NCBI GenBank assembly: GCA_020633495.1
Contig: JACKDR010000004.1
Span: 124,001 to 188,000 of the forward strand
Reading direction: 5' to 3'
Length of the DNA stretch: 64,000 nt
Source: Kofleriaceae bacterium
GTDB taxonomy: Bacteria > Myxococcota_A > Polyangia > Haliangiales > Haliangiaceae
Shown here: piece after piece, positions 1 to 10,276 of the stretch
Layout of the letters: each line of letters opens with the position of its first letter
Position numbering within the stretch: position 1 is the stretch's first letter
Made by a program: the position numbers and the translations under genes
Notes under the pieces: model-generated
What the model saw: only the letters and a program-made list of their open reading frames with translations
Databases searched by the model: none
What the model was told of the DNA's origin: nothing

Positions 1-63
1 CGGGCGGCCAGGCGCCCATCGGCGGGCGGCCAGGCGCCCATCGGCGGGCGGCCAGGCGCCCGC
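1..63. repeat. 22-bp tandem repeat, about 2.8 copies
   Basis: A 22-bp unit beginning CGGGCGGCCAGGCGCCCATC is repeated head to tail from the first base of the window, with the last copy incomplete. The array may extend left of the window. Each unit contains GGCGCC, so it could pair with itself. Confidence 0.85.
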
Positions 64-130
64 CCCCTCGACTCCGGGCTCGGGGGCGTCGCCGCTCGCC
101 CTGCGCTCGGGGTGAGCGGAGCGATCGCGG

Positions 131-243
131 CCTCCGCGACCCCGGCCTCCGCGACCCCGACCTCCGCGACCCCGGCCTCCCGCCGCTCACGCCGAGCGGA
201 GCCCGAGCGGCGAAGCCGCGAGGGCGGAGTCGAGGCGGCGGGG
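131..243. repeat. 15-bp tandem repeat plus a dispersed repeat copy
   Basis: Bases 131-180 hold about 3.3 copies of a 15-bp unit (CCTCCGCGACCCCGG). Bases 183-240 closely match, in inverted orientation, the stretch at about 41566-41622: both read as a GCTCAC-CCGAGCGGAGCCC block followed by GGCGAAGC, GCGAGGGCG and AGTCGA. The second part is therefore one copy of a dispersed intergenic repeat. No gene is supported in 1-270. Confidence 0.7.
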
Positions 244-270
244 GTCATCCCGCGCGCCCTCGCGGCGCGC

Positions 271-1464
271 TCAGTCCTCGAGCCGCTTGCCGTCGAAGTC
301 CTTCCACGGCGGGTCGGGGTGGCGACGGTCGCGGATCCGCACCGCGCTGCCCTTGCCGTCGGCGGCGCGGGCCTCGAGCCAGCCGGGCGGCACCGCGGGC
401 TCGGCGAAGCCGAAGACCCAGCGGGCGTCCTCGGTGGCGAGGTTGACGCAGCCGATCGACACCGCGTTGCCGAACAGGTCGTGCCAGTACGCGGCGTGCA
501 GCCAGAAGTGCTCTCGGAAGCGCAGCCCGAACGGCACGTCCTTGTAGTCCCAGCCGTCCACCCAGTCGGGCGGGCTGCGCATCGTCCGCTGCACGTCCTT
601 GCGATCGATGCGGTAGATCCCGACCGGCGTGCCGCCGTGGTGCCCGGTCGACACGATCGTCGCGTACGCCGGGGTGTCGCCGTCGTAGGCGATCAGCACC
701 TGCTGGTCGACGTCGACATCGATCCACCGCTCGTCGGCGCCGACGCCGTCGGGGCGCGCGGCGCGGCGAGCGATGCGCAGGTCCCGCACCGCGACCCACT
801 CGTCGGGGCCGATCCGGGCGAAGTCACCCTCCGTGTCGAGCACCGGCACCACCGCGCGCGGCGCCAGCGTCCGCACCACCGCGGCGTCGCGCGCCGGCGC
901 GGCGCGGACGTCGACGGGGCGCGCGGCGCGGGTCGCGGCGCCGTCCTTGGCCTTCTTCTGGGGCTCGACCGCCCACGCGAACGGCCACACGGCCTCGGGC
1001 CACGCGGTCAGATCGAGGCCGGCGAACTCGGTGCTGGCCCGGGCCCGGTGCGGCAGCACCTCGGTCGCGGGCGCGTCGTCGGACGGCGCGAGGTCGCGGG
1101 CGCACACCCAGCCGCGCGGCTCGATCGCGACGTAGGCCTTGCAGCGGTCGCGCGACGCGACGATCTCGGTCCACGCCAGGCGCTGGTCCTCGGCGATCTT
1201 GCCGATGCGGTGGCCGTGCGACGTCTTCGCGACGTCGTAGACCTTGGCCGCGACCCGGGTCCGCACCGACCGCGTCGTCGCCGGCCAGCCCAGGTCGTCG
1301 AGGGTCAGCGGCGTGCCGGCGGCGGGCCGGTGCCGGTGGTGGTGGTGGTGCCGATCGCGACCCTGCTCGCCGTCGCCGGCCCGCGCCGACGGATCGAGGG
1401 CGAGCGCGAGCGTCAAGGTCGCGGCCATCCCCACCGCGACAGGAGCACGGAGCCCGAAAGTCAC
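271..1464 (-). CDS. L,D-transpeptidase (YkuD family), exported
   Basis: Probable periplasmic L,D-transpeptidase, a peptidoglycan cross-linking or lipoprotein-attaching enzyme that uses a catalytic cysteine. The C-terminal third has a YkuD-type active site: HAAYWHDLFG followed by SIGCVNL. His, Ser and Cys of the family signature are kept, but the usual Arg after the Cys pair is Asn. A histidine-rich stretch (HHHHHRHR) follows the signal peptide, and the middle has SH3-like beta segments. The GTG at 1464 gives a hydrophobic signal sequence ending SARA. The frame is open further upstream, but that part looks non-coding. The Asn substitution could narrow substrate range. Confidence 0.85.
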   Translation of the reverse strand: MTFGLRAPVAVGMAATLTLALALDPSARAGDGEQGRDRHHHHHRHRPAAGTPLTLDDLGWPATTRSVRTRVAAKVYDVAKTSHGHRIGKIAEDQRLAWTEIVASRDRCKAYVAIEPRGWVCARDLAPSDDAPATEVLPHRARASTEFAGLDLTAWPEAVWPFAWAVEPQKKAKDGAATRAARPVDVRAAPARDAAVVRTLAPRAVVPVLDTEGDFARIGPDEWVAVRDLRIARRAARPDGVGADERWIDVDVDQQVLIAYDGDTPAYATIVSTGHHGGTPVGIYRIDRKDVQRTMRSPPDWVDGWDYKDVPFGLRFREHFWLHAAYWHDLFGNAVSIGCVNLATEDARWVFGFAEPAVPPGWLEARAADGKGSAVRIRDRRHPDPPWKDFDGKRLED

Positions 1465-1623
1465 TGCGAACACGATACCGCGGGTGCATGTAGGTGCGAC
1501 AGCGCCGTGGCGTGTCCGCCACGCCGGACGGTTCACGGCCGCGCCCGCGACCGCCCGCGGCGACGGCCTGTCGCGTGATCCGCCGCTTCGGCGCCTGGTC
1601 CGGCGCTTGCTCTACCGCCGGCC

Positions 1624-2130
1624 ATGCGTCGTGCTCGCCTCGCCTACCCCGCCCTCGGCCCCGCGCTCCTGGTCGCCGCCGCCCTCGCCCTGCTGTCCGG
1701 CTGCTTCATCTTCACCAAGGCGGTGGCCAAGCCCACCGTCGACGTCCGCGACGTCTCGATCGGCGCGGTGTCGTTCACCGGCGTCGAGGGCGAGCTCCGC
1801 CTCGACGTCACCAACCCCAACGGCTTCGGCGTGCCCCTGGCCGGCATCGACTGGGAGCTGTCGATCGGCACCGCCTCGGCGGTATCCGGCACGATCGACC
1901 TGTCGCAGACCATCCCGGCCCACGGCGTCGCCCCGGTGACCGCGACGCTGCGCATCGACGCCGCGCGCGCCGTCGGCGTCGGCGCCGAGCTCGCCCGCGG
2001 CGCCCACACCTACACGCTCAGCGCCCGCGTCCGCTTCACGTCGCCGATGGGGCCGATCGCCGTCGACGTCGCCCACCAGGGCGAGCTGTCCGACGGCGCC
2101 CGCGCCCTCGACGTCCTCGGCGCCCGCTGA
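1624..2130 (+). CDS. LEA14-like (WHy domain) lipoprotein
   Basis: A 168-residue lipoprotein. The N-terminus is a signal peptide with lipobox LLSGC at about residues 22-26. The mature part has LEA type-2/WHy hallmarks: an alternating beta pattern with DVTNPNGFGVPL, then a second beta half ending near the C-terminus. Family members are small beta-sandwich proteins linked to desiccation and stress tolerance in plants, and of unclear role in bacteria. It stands alone, divergent from the transpeptidase gene and convergent with the flavoprotein gene. Confidence 0.8.
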   Translation: MRRARLAYPALGPALLVAAALALLSGCFIFTKAVAKPTVDVRDVSIGAVSFTGVEGELRLDVTNPNGFGVPLAGIDWELSIGTASAVSGTIDLSQTIPAHGVAPVTATLRIDAARAVGVGAELARGAHTYTLSARVRFTSPMGPIAVDVAHQGELSDGARALDVLGAR

Positions 2131-2163
2131 GCCGCGAGGCGCGCCGCCCGGCGCCGCCCCCGC

Positions 2164-3705
2164 TCAGGCGCCCGCGGCCAGCCGATCGTACAGATCGAGG
2201 CCGGCCTTGACGGTGCCGGCGACGCTCGGATAGCCGGCGGTTGCGCCGACCAGCCACAGGTTCCGCAGCGGGGTCTCGGCGGGCACCCGCGCCGGGCCGA
2301 CGTTGCGCGGCGTCAGCGCCGCGCCGTACGCGTTGCCCTGCGGCGCGCCGCAGAAGCGCTCGTTGGTGGCGGGCGTGCCCATGACCCGGACCGCGAGGTG
2401 GCGCCGCAGGTCGGGCACGTAGCGCTCCTCGACGATCTGCAGGATGCGATCGCGGATCCGCTTCTTCTCGGCGTTGTAGGCGCGGCGGTCGGTGTCGCGC
2501 AGCCGGCGCAGCGGCGCGTACGGGGCGCTGGTCGCCAGCTCGAGGACCTGCTGGCCGGGTGGGCACAGCCCGGGCGCGTCGCTGTGCAGGGTCGGCGTCG
2601 ACATGAACAGCCACGGATCGTCGTAGTCCTGATCGACGAGCTGGCGCCGGTAGATCGCGTTGAGATCGTCGTGCGGGTAGTGCCAGACGTTCCACGAGCC
2701 GAAGCCGTGGTCGCGCAGGTCGAGGTCCTTGACCGCCAGGTACAGCGTGAAGTTGCCCGACGAGTAGTCGTAGCGCACCCGGTCGAGGTAGCGCCGCGGC
2801 AGGTGCGCGGCGCCGATCATCGCCACGGTCTGGCGCGGATCGACGTTCGAGACGTAGCGCGCCGCGGTGAAGGTGCGGCCGTCGCGGGCCCGGACCCCGA
2901 CGACGCGATCGCGCTCGACGAGGATCCGCTCGATCGGGGTGTCGAGCAGCACCGCGCAGCCGGGGCGCGACGCGATCGCGCCGGCGACGCTGCCGACCAG
3001 GTGGCCGAAGTGCTTCTCCGGATAGTACGCGCCGCGGTCGTAGCCGCGGACCAGCGCGACGTGGAGCAGCAGCGACACCTCGGCGGGCGGCAGCAGGTAG
3101 TCGCCGCTCTGCCCGGCCAGCACCGCCTGCAGCCGGCGCGGCATCGCGACGTGGTCGTAGAGCTGCTGCAGGGTCCAGCGCTGGTAGCGCAGCAGGTGGG
3201 GCCAGCGCACCGGCGCGGTCGCCAGGTCGCGCCAGCGCAGCGACTTCGGCAGGGTGTCGACCTCGCGGCCGATCGCCATGATCGTGTCGAAGTAGCGGCG
3301 CAGCGGCCGGACCGCGTCGGGGAAGCGCCGGATCAGGCGGTCGCGGAACTTCTCGAGGCCGTTGGGGATGCGATAGCGGTCGCCGGCGATCACGACGTGA
3401 TCGAAGCCCTCGGGATCGAGGCGGTGGAACCGGACCTCGTCGACCAGATCGAGCCGGCGCAGCAGCTCGTGCACCGACTCGCCCTCGCCGCAGCTGAAGA
3501 TGTAGTGGACCTGGGCGCAGAAGCGGTGGGCGCCGACCTCGAAGGTGTGGGCGTAGCCGCCCGGGGTGTCGTGGGCCTCGACCACCAGCACGCGTCGCCC
3601 CGCGGCGGCCAGCTGCGACGCCACCGTCAGCCCCGCCATGCCGGCGCCGATCACCAGCTCGTCGAAGTGGGTGGCGGTCGGATCGAGGCGCGGGCGCGGG
3701 TCCAT
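2164..3705 (-). CDS. FAD-dependent oxidoreductase, carotenoid isomerase/retinol saturase type
   Basis: A 513-residue flavoprotein of the phytoene desaturase/CrtISO/retinol saturase superfamily. Residues 14-45 form a Rossmann FAD-binding motif (GAGMAGLTVASQL, then VVEAHDTPGGYAHTF). The C-terminus has the second FAD signature (LWLVGATAGYPSVAGT). Length and the GGYAHTF segment fit carotenoid isomerase-like enzymes better than true phytoene desaturases. No other carotenoid gene is adjacent, so the substrate is unknown. The next gene upstream (DinB-like) is on the same strand, 76 bases away. Confidence 0.8.
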   Translation of the reverse strand: MDPRPRLDPTATHFDELVIGAGMAGLTVASQLAAAGRRVLVVEAHDTPGGYAHTFEVGAHRFCAQVHYIFSCGEGESVHELLRRLDLVDEVRFHRLDPEGFDHVVIAGDRYRIPNGLEKFRDRLIRRFPDAVRPLRRYFDTIMAIGREVDTLPKSLRWRDLATAPVRWPHLLRYQRWTLQQLYDHVAMPRRLQAVLAGQSGDYLLPPAEVSLLLHVALVRGYDRGAYYPEKHFGHLVGSVAGAIASRPGCAVLLDTPIERILVERDRVVGVRARDGRTFTAARYVSNVDPRQTVAMIGAAHLPRRYLDRVRYDYSSGNFTLYLAVKDLDLRDHGFGSWNVWHYPHDDLNAIYRRQLVDQDYDDPWLFMSTPTLHSDAPGLCPPGQQVLELATSAPYAPLRRLRDTDRRAYNAEKKRIRDRILQIVEERYVPDLRRHLAVRVMGTPATNERFCGAPQGNAYGAALTPRNVGPARVPAETPLRNLWLVGATAGYPSVAGTVKAGLDLYDRLAAGA

Positions 3706-3781
3706 CGCGCGCAGGGTATGTTGCCGCCGCCCGCGATGGGAGCCCGCGGGGCGACATCCGCCGCGGCGCGCGCGCCCCCGC

Positions 3782-4297
3782 TCAGCGGGACGCGGCCGCG
3801 ACCACGGCGCCGAACGCGGGCATCGCGGGGATGTCGGTCGGCCCCGGATCGACGCCGAGCCGGGTCAGCATCGCGGTGACCTGGCCGCGATGGTGGGTCT
3901 GGTGGTTGAACATCTGGGCCGCGATCACCCACACCGGGGCGCGCCGGCCGGCCCCCGGCCGCAGCTCGTGGGCGACGGCGAGCGCGTCGTCGTCGAGGGC
4001 CCCGGCCCACTCGTCGATCTCGTCGTCGAGCCGGTCGCGGGCGGCGCGCAGCGCCGGCAGCGCGTCGTGGACGATGCGCCGCGGATCGGCGTCGAAGTCG
4101 GGGGCGCCGCCGCGCAGCCAGGTCAGGAACAGCGCGTCGATCACCAGCACGTGGTTGAGCGTGGCGTGGATCGAGCCGAAGAACGCGCCGAGGTCGCGCC
4201 GGTAGTCCTCGGCGGGCAGCCCGGCGGCGCAGGCGTAGAGCCGCCGGTTCATCCACCGGTTGTAGTCCGCCATCAGGGTCGCCCACGCGCGCATCAT
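3782..4297 (-). CDS. DinB-family protein
   Basis: A 171-residue four-helix-bundle protein of the DinB/YfiT metal-dependent family. It starts with a double Met and WATLMADYNRWMNRRLY, typical of helix 1. A central SIHATLNHVLVIDALFLTW and a C-terminal HHRGQVTAML supply the three conserved His of the presumed metal site. Members include thiol-S-transferases such as bacillithiol and mycothiol enzymes; the substrate cannot be told here. Confidence 0.85.
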   Translation of the reverse strand: MMRAWATLMADYNRWMNRRLYACAAGLPAEDYRRDLGAFFGSIHATLNHVLVIDALFLTWLRGGAPDFDADPRRIVHDALPALRAARDRLDDEIDEWAGALDDDALAVAHELRPGAGRRAPVWVIAAQMFNHQTHHRGQVTAMLTRLGVDPGPTDIPAMPAFGAVVAAASR

Positions 4298-4479
4298 GCG
4301 GGCACCGTACTACGCGCCGCGATGTGCGGCGGACCGGGTCGTTTCGACGCGTCGGATGTCGTTTCGACCTCGGGCTGCGCGCCGCCGCGAGCGATTTCGC
4401 GGACCTGGCGGGGCATGTGGCTTGCTCGAGCTGGGCACGCCACGCAGCCCCTTCGCCTGACAAGAACGGAGCTCTCATC

Positions 4480-5046
4480 ATGACAAGGCTGGCCAGCATC
4501 GGAGTCGCAGCGACGCTCGTCCTCGGCGCCCTCGGCGCGTGCAAGAAGGACGAGGCCGCCAAGCAGGCCCCCGCGGCCAAGGTCGAGCCGGCCGCGGAGC
4601 CGCCGCGGTCCAACACCCCGCCGCTCGATCCCAACAACATCGTCAGCATCGCGCTGGCCTCGAAGGATCACACGACGCTGGTCGCCGCCCTGAAGGCCGC
4701 CGACTACGTCACCGCCGCGTCGGCCTCGGGGCCGCTCACCGTGTTCGCGCCGACCAACGCCGCGTTCGACGCCCTGCCGGCCGGCACCGTCGACAACCTG
4801 GTCAAGCCCGAGCACCAGGCCGACCTCAAGGAGATCCTCAAGTACCACGTCACCACCTCGGTCCTGGAGACCAAGGACATGAAGGACGGCGAGGTCATCT
4901 CGATGGCCAACGGCGCCAAGGCGACGCTGCACGTCGCCGACGACGGCACGGTCACGATCAACGACGCCAAGATCGTGGGCTCGGTGCGGGCGTCCAACGG
5001 CATCGTCCACGTCATCGACCACGTCCTGCTGCCGCCGGCGAAGTAG
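4480..5046 (+). CDS. Fasciclin-domain lipoprotein
   Basis: A 188-residue lipoprotein with one fasciclin (FAS1) domain. The ATG at 4480 follows a GGAG-like site about 12 bases upstream and opens a signal peptide with lipobox LGAC. A charged and proline-rich linker follows, then the FAS1 fold: FAPTNAAFDALPAG and LKYHVTTSVL, ending in NGIVHVIDHVLLPP. FAS1 domains mediate adhesion in secreted and surface proteins. It is divergent from the DinB gene, with about 180 bases between them that should hold both promoters. Confidence 0.9.
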   Translation: MTRLASIGVAATLVLGALGACKKDEAAKQAPAAKVEPAAEPPRSNTPPLDPNNIVSIALASKDHTTLVAALKAADYVTAASASGPLTVFAPTNAAFDALPAGTVDNLVKPEHQADLKEILKYHVTTSVLETKDMKDGEVISMANGAKATLHVADDGTVTINDAKIVGSVRASNGIVHVIDHVLLPPAK

Positions 5047-5134
5047 CCGCGTGGCAGCGGGCGCCGGCCGCGGCGGCGCAGGGCGTGACGACGCGCGCCG
5101 CGGCGCCGCGACGCGCTGGCTGTCGTAGAGTCGC

Positions 5135-5557
5135 GTGGTGACCACGCCCGACGAGCTCATCGCCACGCTCGGCCTCGCGCCCCACCCCGAGGGCGGCTTC
5201 TACCGCGAGACCTGGCGCGACGCCCCGACCGACGGCCGGCGCGGCGCCGGCACCGCGATCTATTTCCTGCTGCGCGCCGGCGACGCCCATCGCTGGCACC
5301 GCGTCGACGCCGCCGAGATCTGGCACCACTACGCCGGCGCGCCGCTCGAGCTGTGGATCGCCGACGGCGGCGCCCCGGTCCGCCACGTCCTCGGCACCGA
5401 CCTCGCCGCCGGCGAGCGCCCCCAGCTCGTCGTGCCGCCCGGCGCCTGGCAGCGCGCCCGCAGCCTCGGCGCGTACACGCTGGTCGGCTGCACCGTGTCG
5501 CCCGCGTTCATGTTCGAGACCTTCGAGCTGGCGCCCGACGGCTGGACGCCGTCGTAG
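5135..5557 (+). CDS. Cupin, DUF985 family
   Basis: A 140-residue single-domain cupin of the DUF985 (Cupin_5) family. Signature segments are HPEGGFYRETWRD at the start, AIYFLLRAGDAHRWHRVDAAEIWHHY in the first motif, and PPGAWQRARSLGAYTLVGCTVSPAF in the second. It spans nearly the whole family length. Two overlapping GTG starts (5135 and 5138) are possible. The biochemical role of the family is unsettled; some members bind sugars or nucleotides. Confidence 0.85.
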   Translation: MVTTPDELIATLGLAPHPEGGFYRETWRDAPTDGRRGAGTAIYFLLRAGDAHRWHRVDAAEIWHHYAGAPLELWIADGGAPVRHVLGTDLAAGERPQLVVPPGAWQRARSLGAYTLVGCTVSPAFMFETFELAPDGWTPS

Positions 5558-5562
5558 CGGCC

Positions 5563-6048
5563 CTACCCGCGCGTCGCGGGCCCGAGCGTGAAACGGATCG
5601 CGCGAGTCGAGACCACGCGCGCGCGGCCGGCATCGTCGAGCAGCGCGCAGTCGAACGGCGGCTCGCGCACGTACCAGCCGTCCTTCATCGTGACGAGCTC
5701 CTCGAGCGGCAGGCCGCCCGGCCCGAGCGCGAACGGCGCGCCGCCCAGCAGATCGTCGACGGTGTCCGTCGCGGCCACGCAGACCACCGCGCGGGTAGGG
5801 CGAGCCTCGGGCCGGCAGACCCGCGCGCTGTCGCCGTTGCAGTCCGCGCCGTCGCCGTAGACCTCCAGGAAGTCCTCGCCCGGCGGCAGCACGCCCTCGA
5901 CGATCATCTCCCAGTTCGCCTGCGCCCAGTCCGCCAGGTAGCTGCCCGTCGAAGTACGCCGCGCGATCGCCTCCAGCCGCTCCCAGCTGGTGGCCAGGGT
6001 CGCGGCGAAGGCACGCACGGCGTCGGCGACGTCCGGGGGAGCTGCCAC
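5563..6048 (-). CDS. Hypothetical protein
   Basis: A 161-residue soluble protein with no signal peptide. It begins with a helical segment (VADAVRAFAATLATSWERLEAIA), then ADWAQANWEMIVEG. A region with five Cys suggests compact beta structure. I do not recognise a family. It lies 5 bases from the 3' end of the DUF985 gene (convergent) and 16 bases downstream of the sulfide:quinone reductase gene on the same strand, so it may be the last gene of that operon. Confidence 0.6.
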   Translation of the reverse strand: MAAPPDVADAVRAFAATLATSWERLEAIARRTSTGSYLADWAQANWEMIVEGVLPPGEDFLEVYGDGADCNGDSARVCRPEARPTRAVVCVAATDTVDDLLGGAPFALGPGGLPLEELVTMKDGWYVREPPFDCALLDDAGRARVVSTRAIRFTLGPATRG

Positions 6049-6064
6049 GACGGCAGGATACCCG

Positions 6065-7260
<1,196 letters not shown>

Positions 7261-7264
<4 letters not shown>

Positions 7265-7848
7265 GACACGCCCTCCAGCAGGCGGGTGTCGGGCGCATCG
7301 AGCCGGTCGCGGCAGGCCTCGACGTCGCCGGCGGCGAGGTGCTTGCCGAACTCGCGGGCGACCGCGAGCAGGAAGCCGACCGCGCGCTGGACGTCGGGAT
7401 CGCGCAGCGCGCGCATCGCGCCCCACAGGCCGACCGGCCGGGCGTCACCGGGCGACGCCAGCGCAGCGGCGAGCTGGCTGACCACCGCGAGCGCGCTGGG
7501 CTCGAGCAGCTGGGACTCGATCAGCGACGCCAGGCCGTGGACCGCGCGCGGCGCGGTCGAGACCTCGACCGCGCGCAGCACCGAGCGCATGCGATCGTCG
7601 AGATCGACGCCGGCGTCGCCGAGCCGGGCGGCGACGCCGTCGAGGGTGTCGGTGAACATCGCGACCGCGCCGGGCAGGGTCGCGGCGACGCCGGCGAGGG
7701 GCTCGAGCGACGCGGCGACGCGCTCGATCGTCGCGAGGCGGTCCTCGAGGCGGGCGAGCGTCGCGATCGCCGCGTCGGCGCTGACGGGCGCGCCGGTGGG
7801 CGCCACGGCGGGCGTCGACTTGGTGAACGTTTGGGTGGGCGCGGCCAT
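7261..7848 (-). CDS. DUF1641-domain protein, partner of the sulfide:quinone reductase
   Basis: A 195-residue, largely helical protein with a C-terminal DUF1641 segment: GLWGAMRALRDPDVQRAVGFLLAVAREFG. DUF1641 proteins commonly sit beside SQR-like or formate-dehydrogenase genes and are thought to be membrane-associated partners. The ATG at 7848 is preceded by a perfect AGGAGG five bases upstream. An in-frame ATG at 7863 lies before that site and is rejected. The gene overlaps the reductase start, so the two form an operon. Confidence 0.8.
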
Positions 7849-8016
7849 GGTTCCTCCTGGCACCCACCCACTTCAAGCCACATGCCAGCGGTCGCACCCC
7901 GCCGCACGTGCGTTTCTGCGACGACGCGGAGCGCCAGGCGAAACAGAATGCAGCGCGGGCGGCGGCGCGTGTTTCATGGCGCCCGTCGCGCCGGCGACCG
8001 GTCGGAGCCGCGGCGG

Positions 8017-8355
8017 TCAGCAGGCCGACGACTCGTCGTCGTCGAGCGAGCGCGCGATCCACGTCCAGGTACACCCCGCGGCGGGGTCGGCGCGCAGCGA
8101 GATCGAGACCGCCAGGTGGACGCTGTCGGCGTCGAACACCAGCAGCGCGCCGACGTCGTCGACCACCGACGCCGCGAGCCGCAGGAAGTCCTCGAGGCGG
8201 CGGCGCAAGCGCGCGTCGCGGAACAGATCGGCGAGCTCGGCGGTGGTGGCGGACGTCCACAGCGCGCGCGACTGCGGGCGGGCCAGGTGCCAGCGGCCGC
8301 CGCGCAGGAGCGCGTGGCCGGCACGGACGGTTCCCAGACGAGGAGACAGCGGCAT
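8017..8355 (-). CDS. Small hypothetical protein
   Basis: A 112-residue soluble protein beginning MPLSPRLGTVRAGHALL. It has an arginine-rich helix in the middle and an acidic tail (SLDDDESS) ending in Cys. Segments such as GALLVFDADSVHLAVSISL look like a beta hairpin of a real fold. No family is recognised. It is isolated, with about 150 bases on each side. Confidence 0.5.
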   Translation of the reverse strand: MPLSPRLGTVRAGHALLRGGRWHLARPQSRALWTSATTAELADLFRDARLRRRLEDFLRLAASVVDDVGALLVFDADSVHLAVSISLRADPAAGCTWTWIARSLDDDESSAC

Positions 8356-8508
8356 GGTCGCCAATGTCGCGCGCGTCCGTGCAGCGCCGGTCAGCGGTCG
8401 GCAACATTCCTGCGCCGCCGGCGGCGCGGTGCGCGGCGCCCTCCCCCGCCGCGGGTGATCGCGCGACGCCGCGGCACGCCGCCGCACCTCGCGCGCGTGC
8501 GCGCGCGC

Positions 8509-8928
8509 TCAGGCCCCGGCGCCAGCGCCGCGGATCCGGCGGACCAGCGCGGTCGTGCTGACCAGGCCGTCGACATCCGGAATGATCACCAGCTCGGCGC
8601 CGGTGCCGGTGACGCCGACGACGTGCTCGAGGTCCTTGAACCCCGCGTGCTTGCACACCCGGGTGACCCCGAAGGCGATCGCCACGCGGTGCAGCTCGTC
8701 CAGGGAGCCCAGCAGGAACGCCGCGTCGACGACGCCCAGGCTGTTGATCAGCGCCAACCGCTCCAGCTCGGGGACGATCGGACGCGCCGGCCCCTTGGCG
8801 GCCCGCACCATGGCGTCGGAGTCGACGCCGACGATCAGCTTGTCGCGGGCACGGCGGCATCGATCGAGGTAGTGCAGATGACCGAAGTGGATGAGGTCGA
8901 AGCAGCCGCTGGTGAGCCCGACGTGCAT
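8509..8928 (-). CDS. Nucleotidyltransferase, HldE/RfaE C-terminal-like
   Basis: A 139-residue cytidylyltransferase-like protein (HIGH superfamily). The start TSGCFDLIHFGHLHYLDRCR contains the phosphate-binding HFGH motif. VGVDSDAMVRAAKG and a C-terminal VSTTALVRRIRG match heptose-1-phosphate adenylyltransferases such as the C-terminal half of HldE. Glycerol-3-phosphate cytidylyltransferase is the alternative. Upstream in-frame sequence overlaps the promoter side of the divergent gene fragment at 8988, so the internal ATG at 8928 is preferred. Confidence 0.8.
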   Translation of the reverse strand: MHVGLTSGCFDLIHFGHLHYLDRCRRARDKLIVGVDSDAMVRAAKGPARPIVPELERLALINSLGVVDAAFLLGSLDELHRVAIAFGVTRVCKHAGFKDLEHVVGVTGTGAELVIIPDVDGLVSTTALVRRIRGAGAGA

Positions 8929-8987
8929 CGGGCCATCGTAGCCCTCTGACCGGTCCGCGGTGGGCGACACGCGCGACCGGAGATCCG

Positions 8988-9186
8988 ATGCGTGCCTGGA
9001 GACTGCGCACGCCCGGCGGGCCATCCGTCCTGACGCTGGAGGAGCTGCCGCGCCCCGAGCCAGCAGCCGGCCAGGTCCTGATCGAGGTGCGCGCGTTCGG
9101 CCTCAACCGCTCCGAGTACTTCACGCGCATCGGCGAGTCGCCGTCGGTGAAGCTGCCGCGGGTGCTCGGCACCGGCACCGTCCGAC
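8988..9186 (+). pseudogene. Truncated zinc-type alcohol dehydrogenase/quinone reductase (N-terminal fragment)
   Basis: The first 62 or so codons encode a clean medium-chain dehydrogenase/reductase N-terminus: MRAWRLRTPGGPSVLTLEEL, then GQVLIEVRAFGLNRSEYFTR and a GxxP-like LPRVLG segment. Homology stops abruptly at about base 9183, and the frame then runs antisense through the next gene. The remaining 250 or more residues of the enzyme, including the nucleotide-binding domain, are absent. A deletion fused this fragment to the 3' end of the neighbouring lipoprotein gene. Confidence 0.75.
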
Positions 9187-9200
9187 CGCGCGCGCTCAGA

Positions 9201-10127
9201 TCAGAAGCCGAGCACCTCGGCGCACCACGTCGGCCCCCAGGTGTCGCGCGCGAACTGCCGCAGCGCCTCGACGCCGGCGCCGGTGCCGGTGCGCAACGCG
9301 GCGGCGTAGTCGTCCTGGGTCTGCCACGCGAAGTCGGCCATCGCGCGGCCCTGCTCGAACAGCGCCATCGCGCGGCGGATGTTCCAGGCGGTGAACGCGC
9401 GCAGCTGGGTGTCGGCGGCGAAGTACGCCGGATCGCCGTCGGCGACCGCCTTCACGGTGGCGATCGCGTACACCGTGAACTCGAGCGGGCCCATGACGGC
9501 GTCGCGCCAGCCGCGGGTCCACAGGCCGTCGGCCTCGAGGCCGACCGCGACCGCGGCGCCGTTGACGTACGCGTTCCACTCGTCGAAGACGTAGAGCGGC
9601 GTGTCGTCCCACGCGACCTGGCCGGCGAGGTACAGGTCGTAGCGCGGGCCGCGCAGCGACGCCGGCACCGCCGCGGCGACGTCGGCCTTGCGGATGCCGG
9701 GCTCGCGCACGAACGCCGCGCGATCGTCGAGGACGTAGAACGCGTTGGCCCGGCCGGCGCCGTCGTACTCGTAGTTGCGCAGGTGGGCGTGGATCCCGTG
9801 GCTGGTCTCGTGCCCCGCGGTGGCGGGATCGTCGTCCCAGTACTGCGTGCCGTAGCTGGCCGGCAGGTGCCGCGCGATGTCGGTGAGCTGCGCGCCCCAC
9901 GCGGCCTCGCCGAGCGCCGGCTGCTGCGCCGGCCAGGTGAACCAGGTGACGCCGTCGCCGGGATCCGGGGCCGCGTCGGGCGCGCCGGGGCCCGCGTCCG
10001 GCGCGGTGCCCCCGCCGTCGGCGTCGCCGACGGTGTCGTCGGCGGACGGGTCCGACGCGCCGCCGACCTCGCAGGCCGGCACCAGCAGCAGGAGCGCGAG
10101 GAGGGCGGTCGTCGTCGAGGCGCGCAT
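9201..10127 (-). CDS. Putative metalloprotease-like lipoprotein (HExxH)
   Basis: A 308-residue lipoprotein: signal peptide with lipobox VPAC, a long Asp/Gly/Ala/Pro linker, then a globular domain from about residue 60. TAGHETSHGIHAHLRNYEY contains an HExxH zincin-like motif, and a second acidic FDEWNAYVNG lies downstream. The protein ends WCAEVLGF. Zinc binding is inferred from the motif only; no named family is recognised. Its 3' end abuts the truncated reductase, so the region just downstream is rearranged. Confidence 0.6.
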   Translation of the reverse strand: MRASTTTALLALLLLVPACEVGGASDPSADDTVGDADGGGTAPDAGPGAPDAAPDPGDGVTWFTWPAQQPALGEAAWGAQLTDIARHLPASYGTQYWDDDPATAGHETSHGIHAHLRNYEYDGAGRANAFYVLDDRAAFVREPGIRKADVAAAVPASLRGPRYDLYLAGQVAWDDTPLYVFDEWNAYVNGAAVAVGLEADGLWTRGWRDAVMGPLEFTVYAIATVKAVADGDPAYFAADTQLRAFTAWNIRRAMALFEQGRAMADFAWQTQDDYAAALRTGTGAGVEALRQFARDTWGPTWCAEVLGF

Positions 10128-10276
10128 CTCCACATCTTGCGCCGCGCGCCGCCGGGACCGCGGCGACCTCGGTGCGCCTCGGGCGCGCGCGAGTTCGCCA
10201 CGTGCGGGCCGCCGGCGCCGCGACCCGCGCCGCCCGGCTGGTGGCGCCTGCGTCCTCGGGCCGACGCCGTGCCAGG

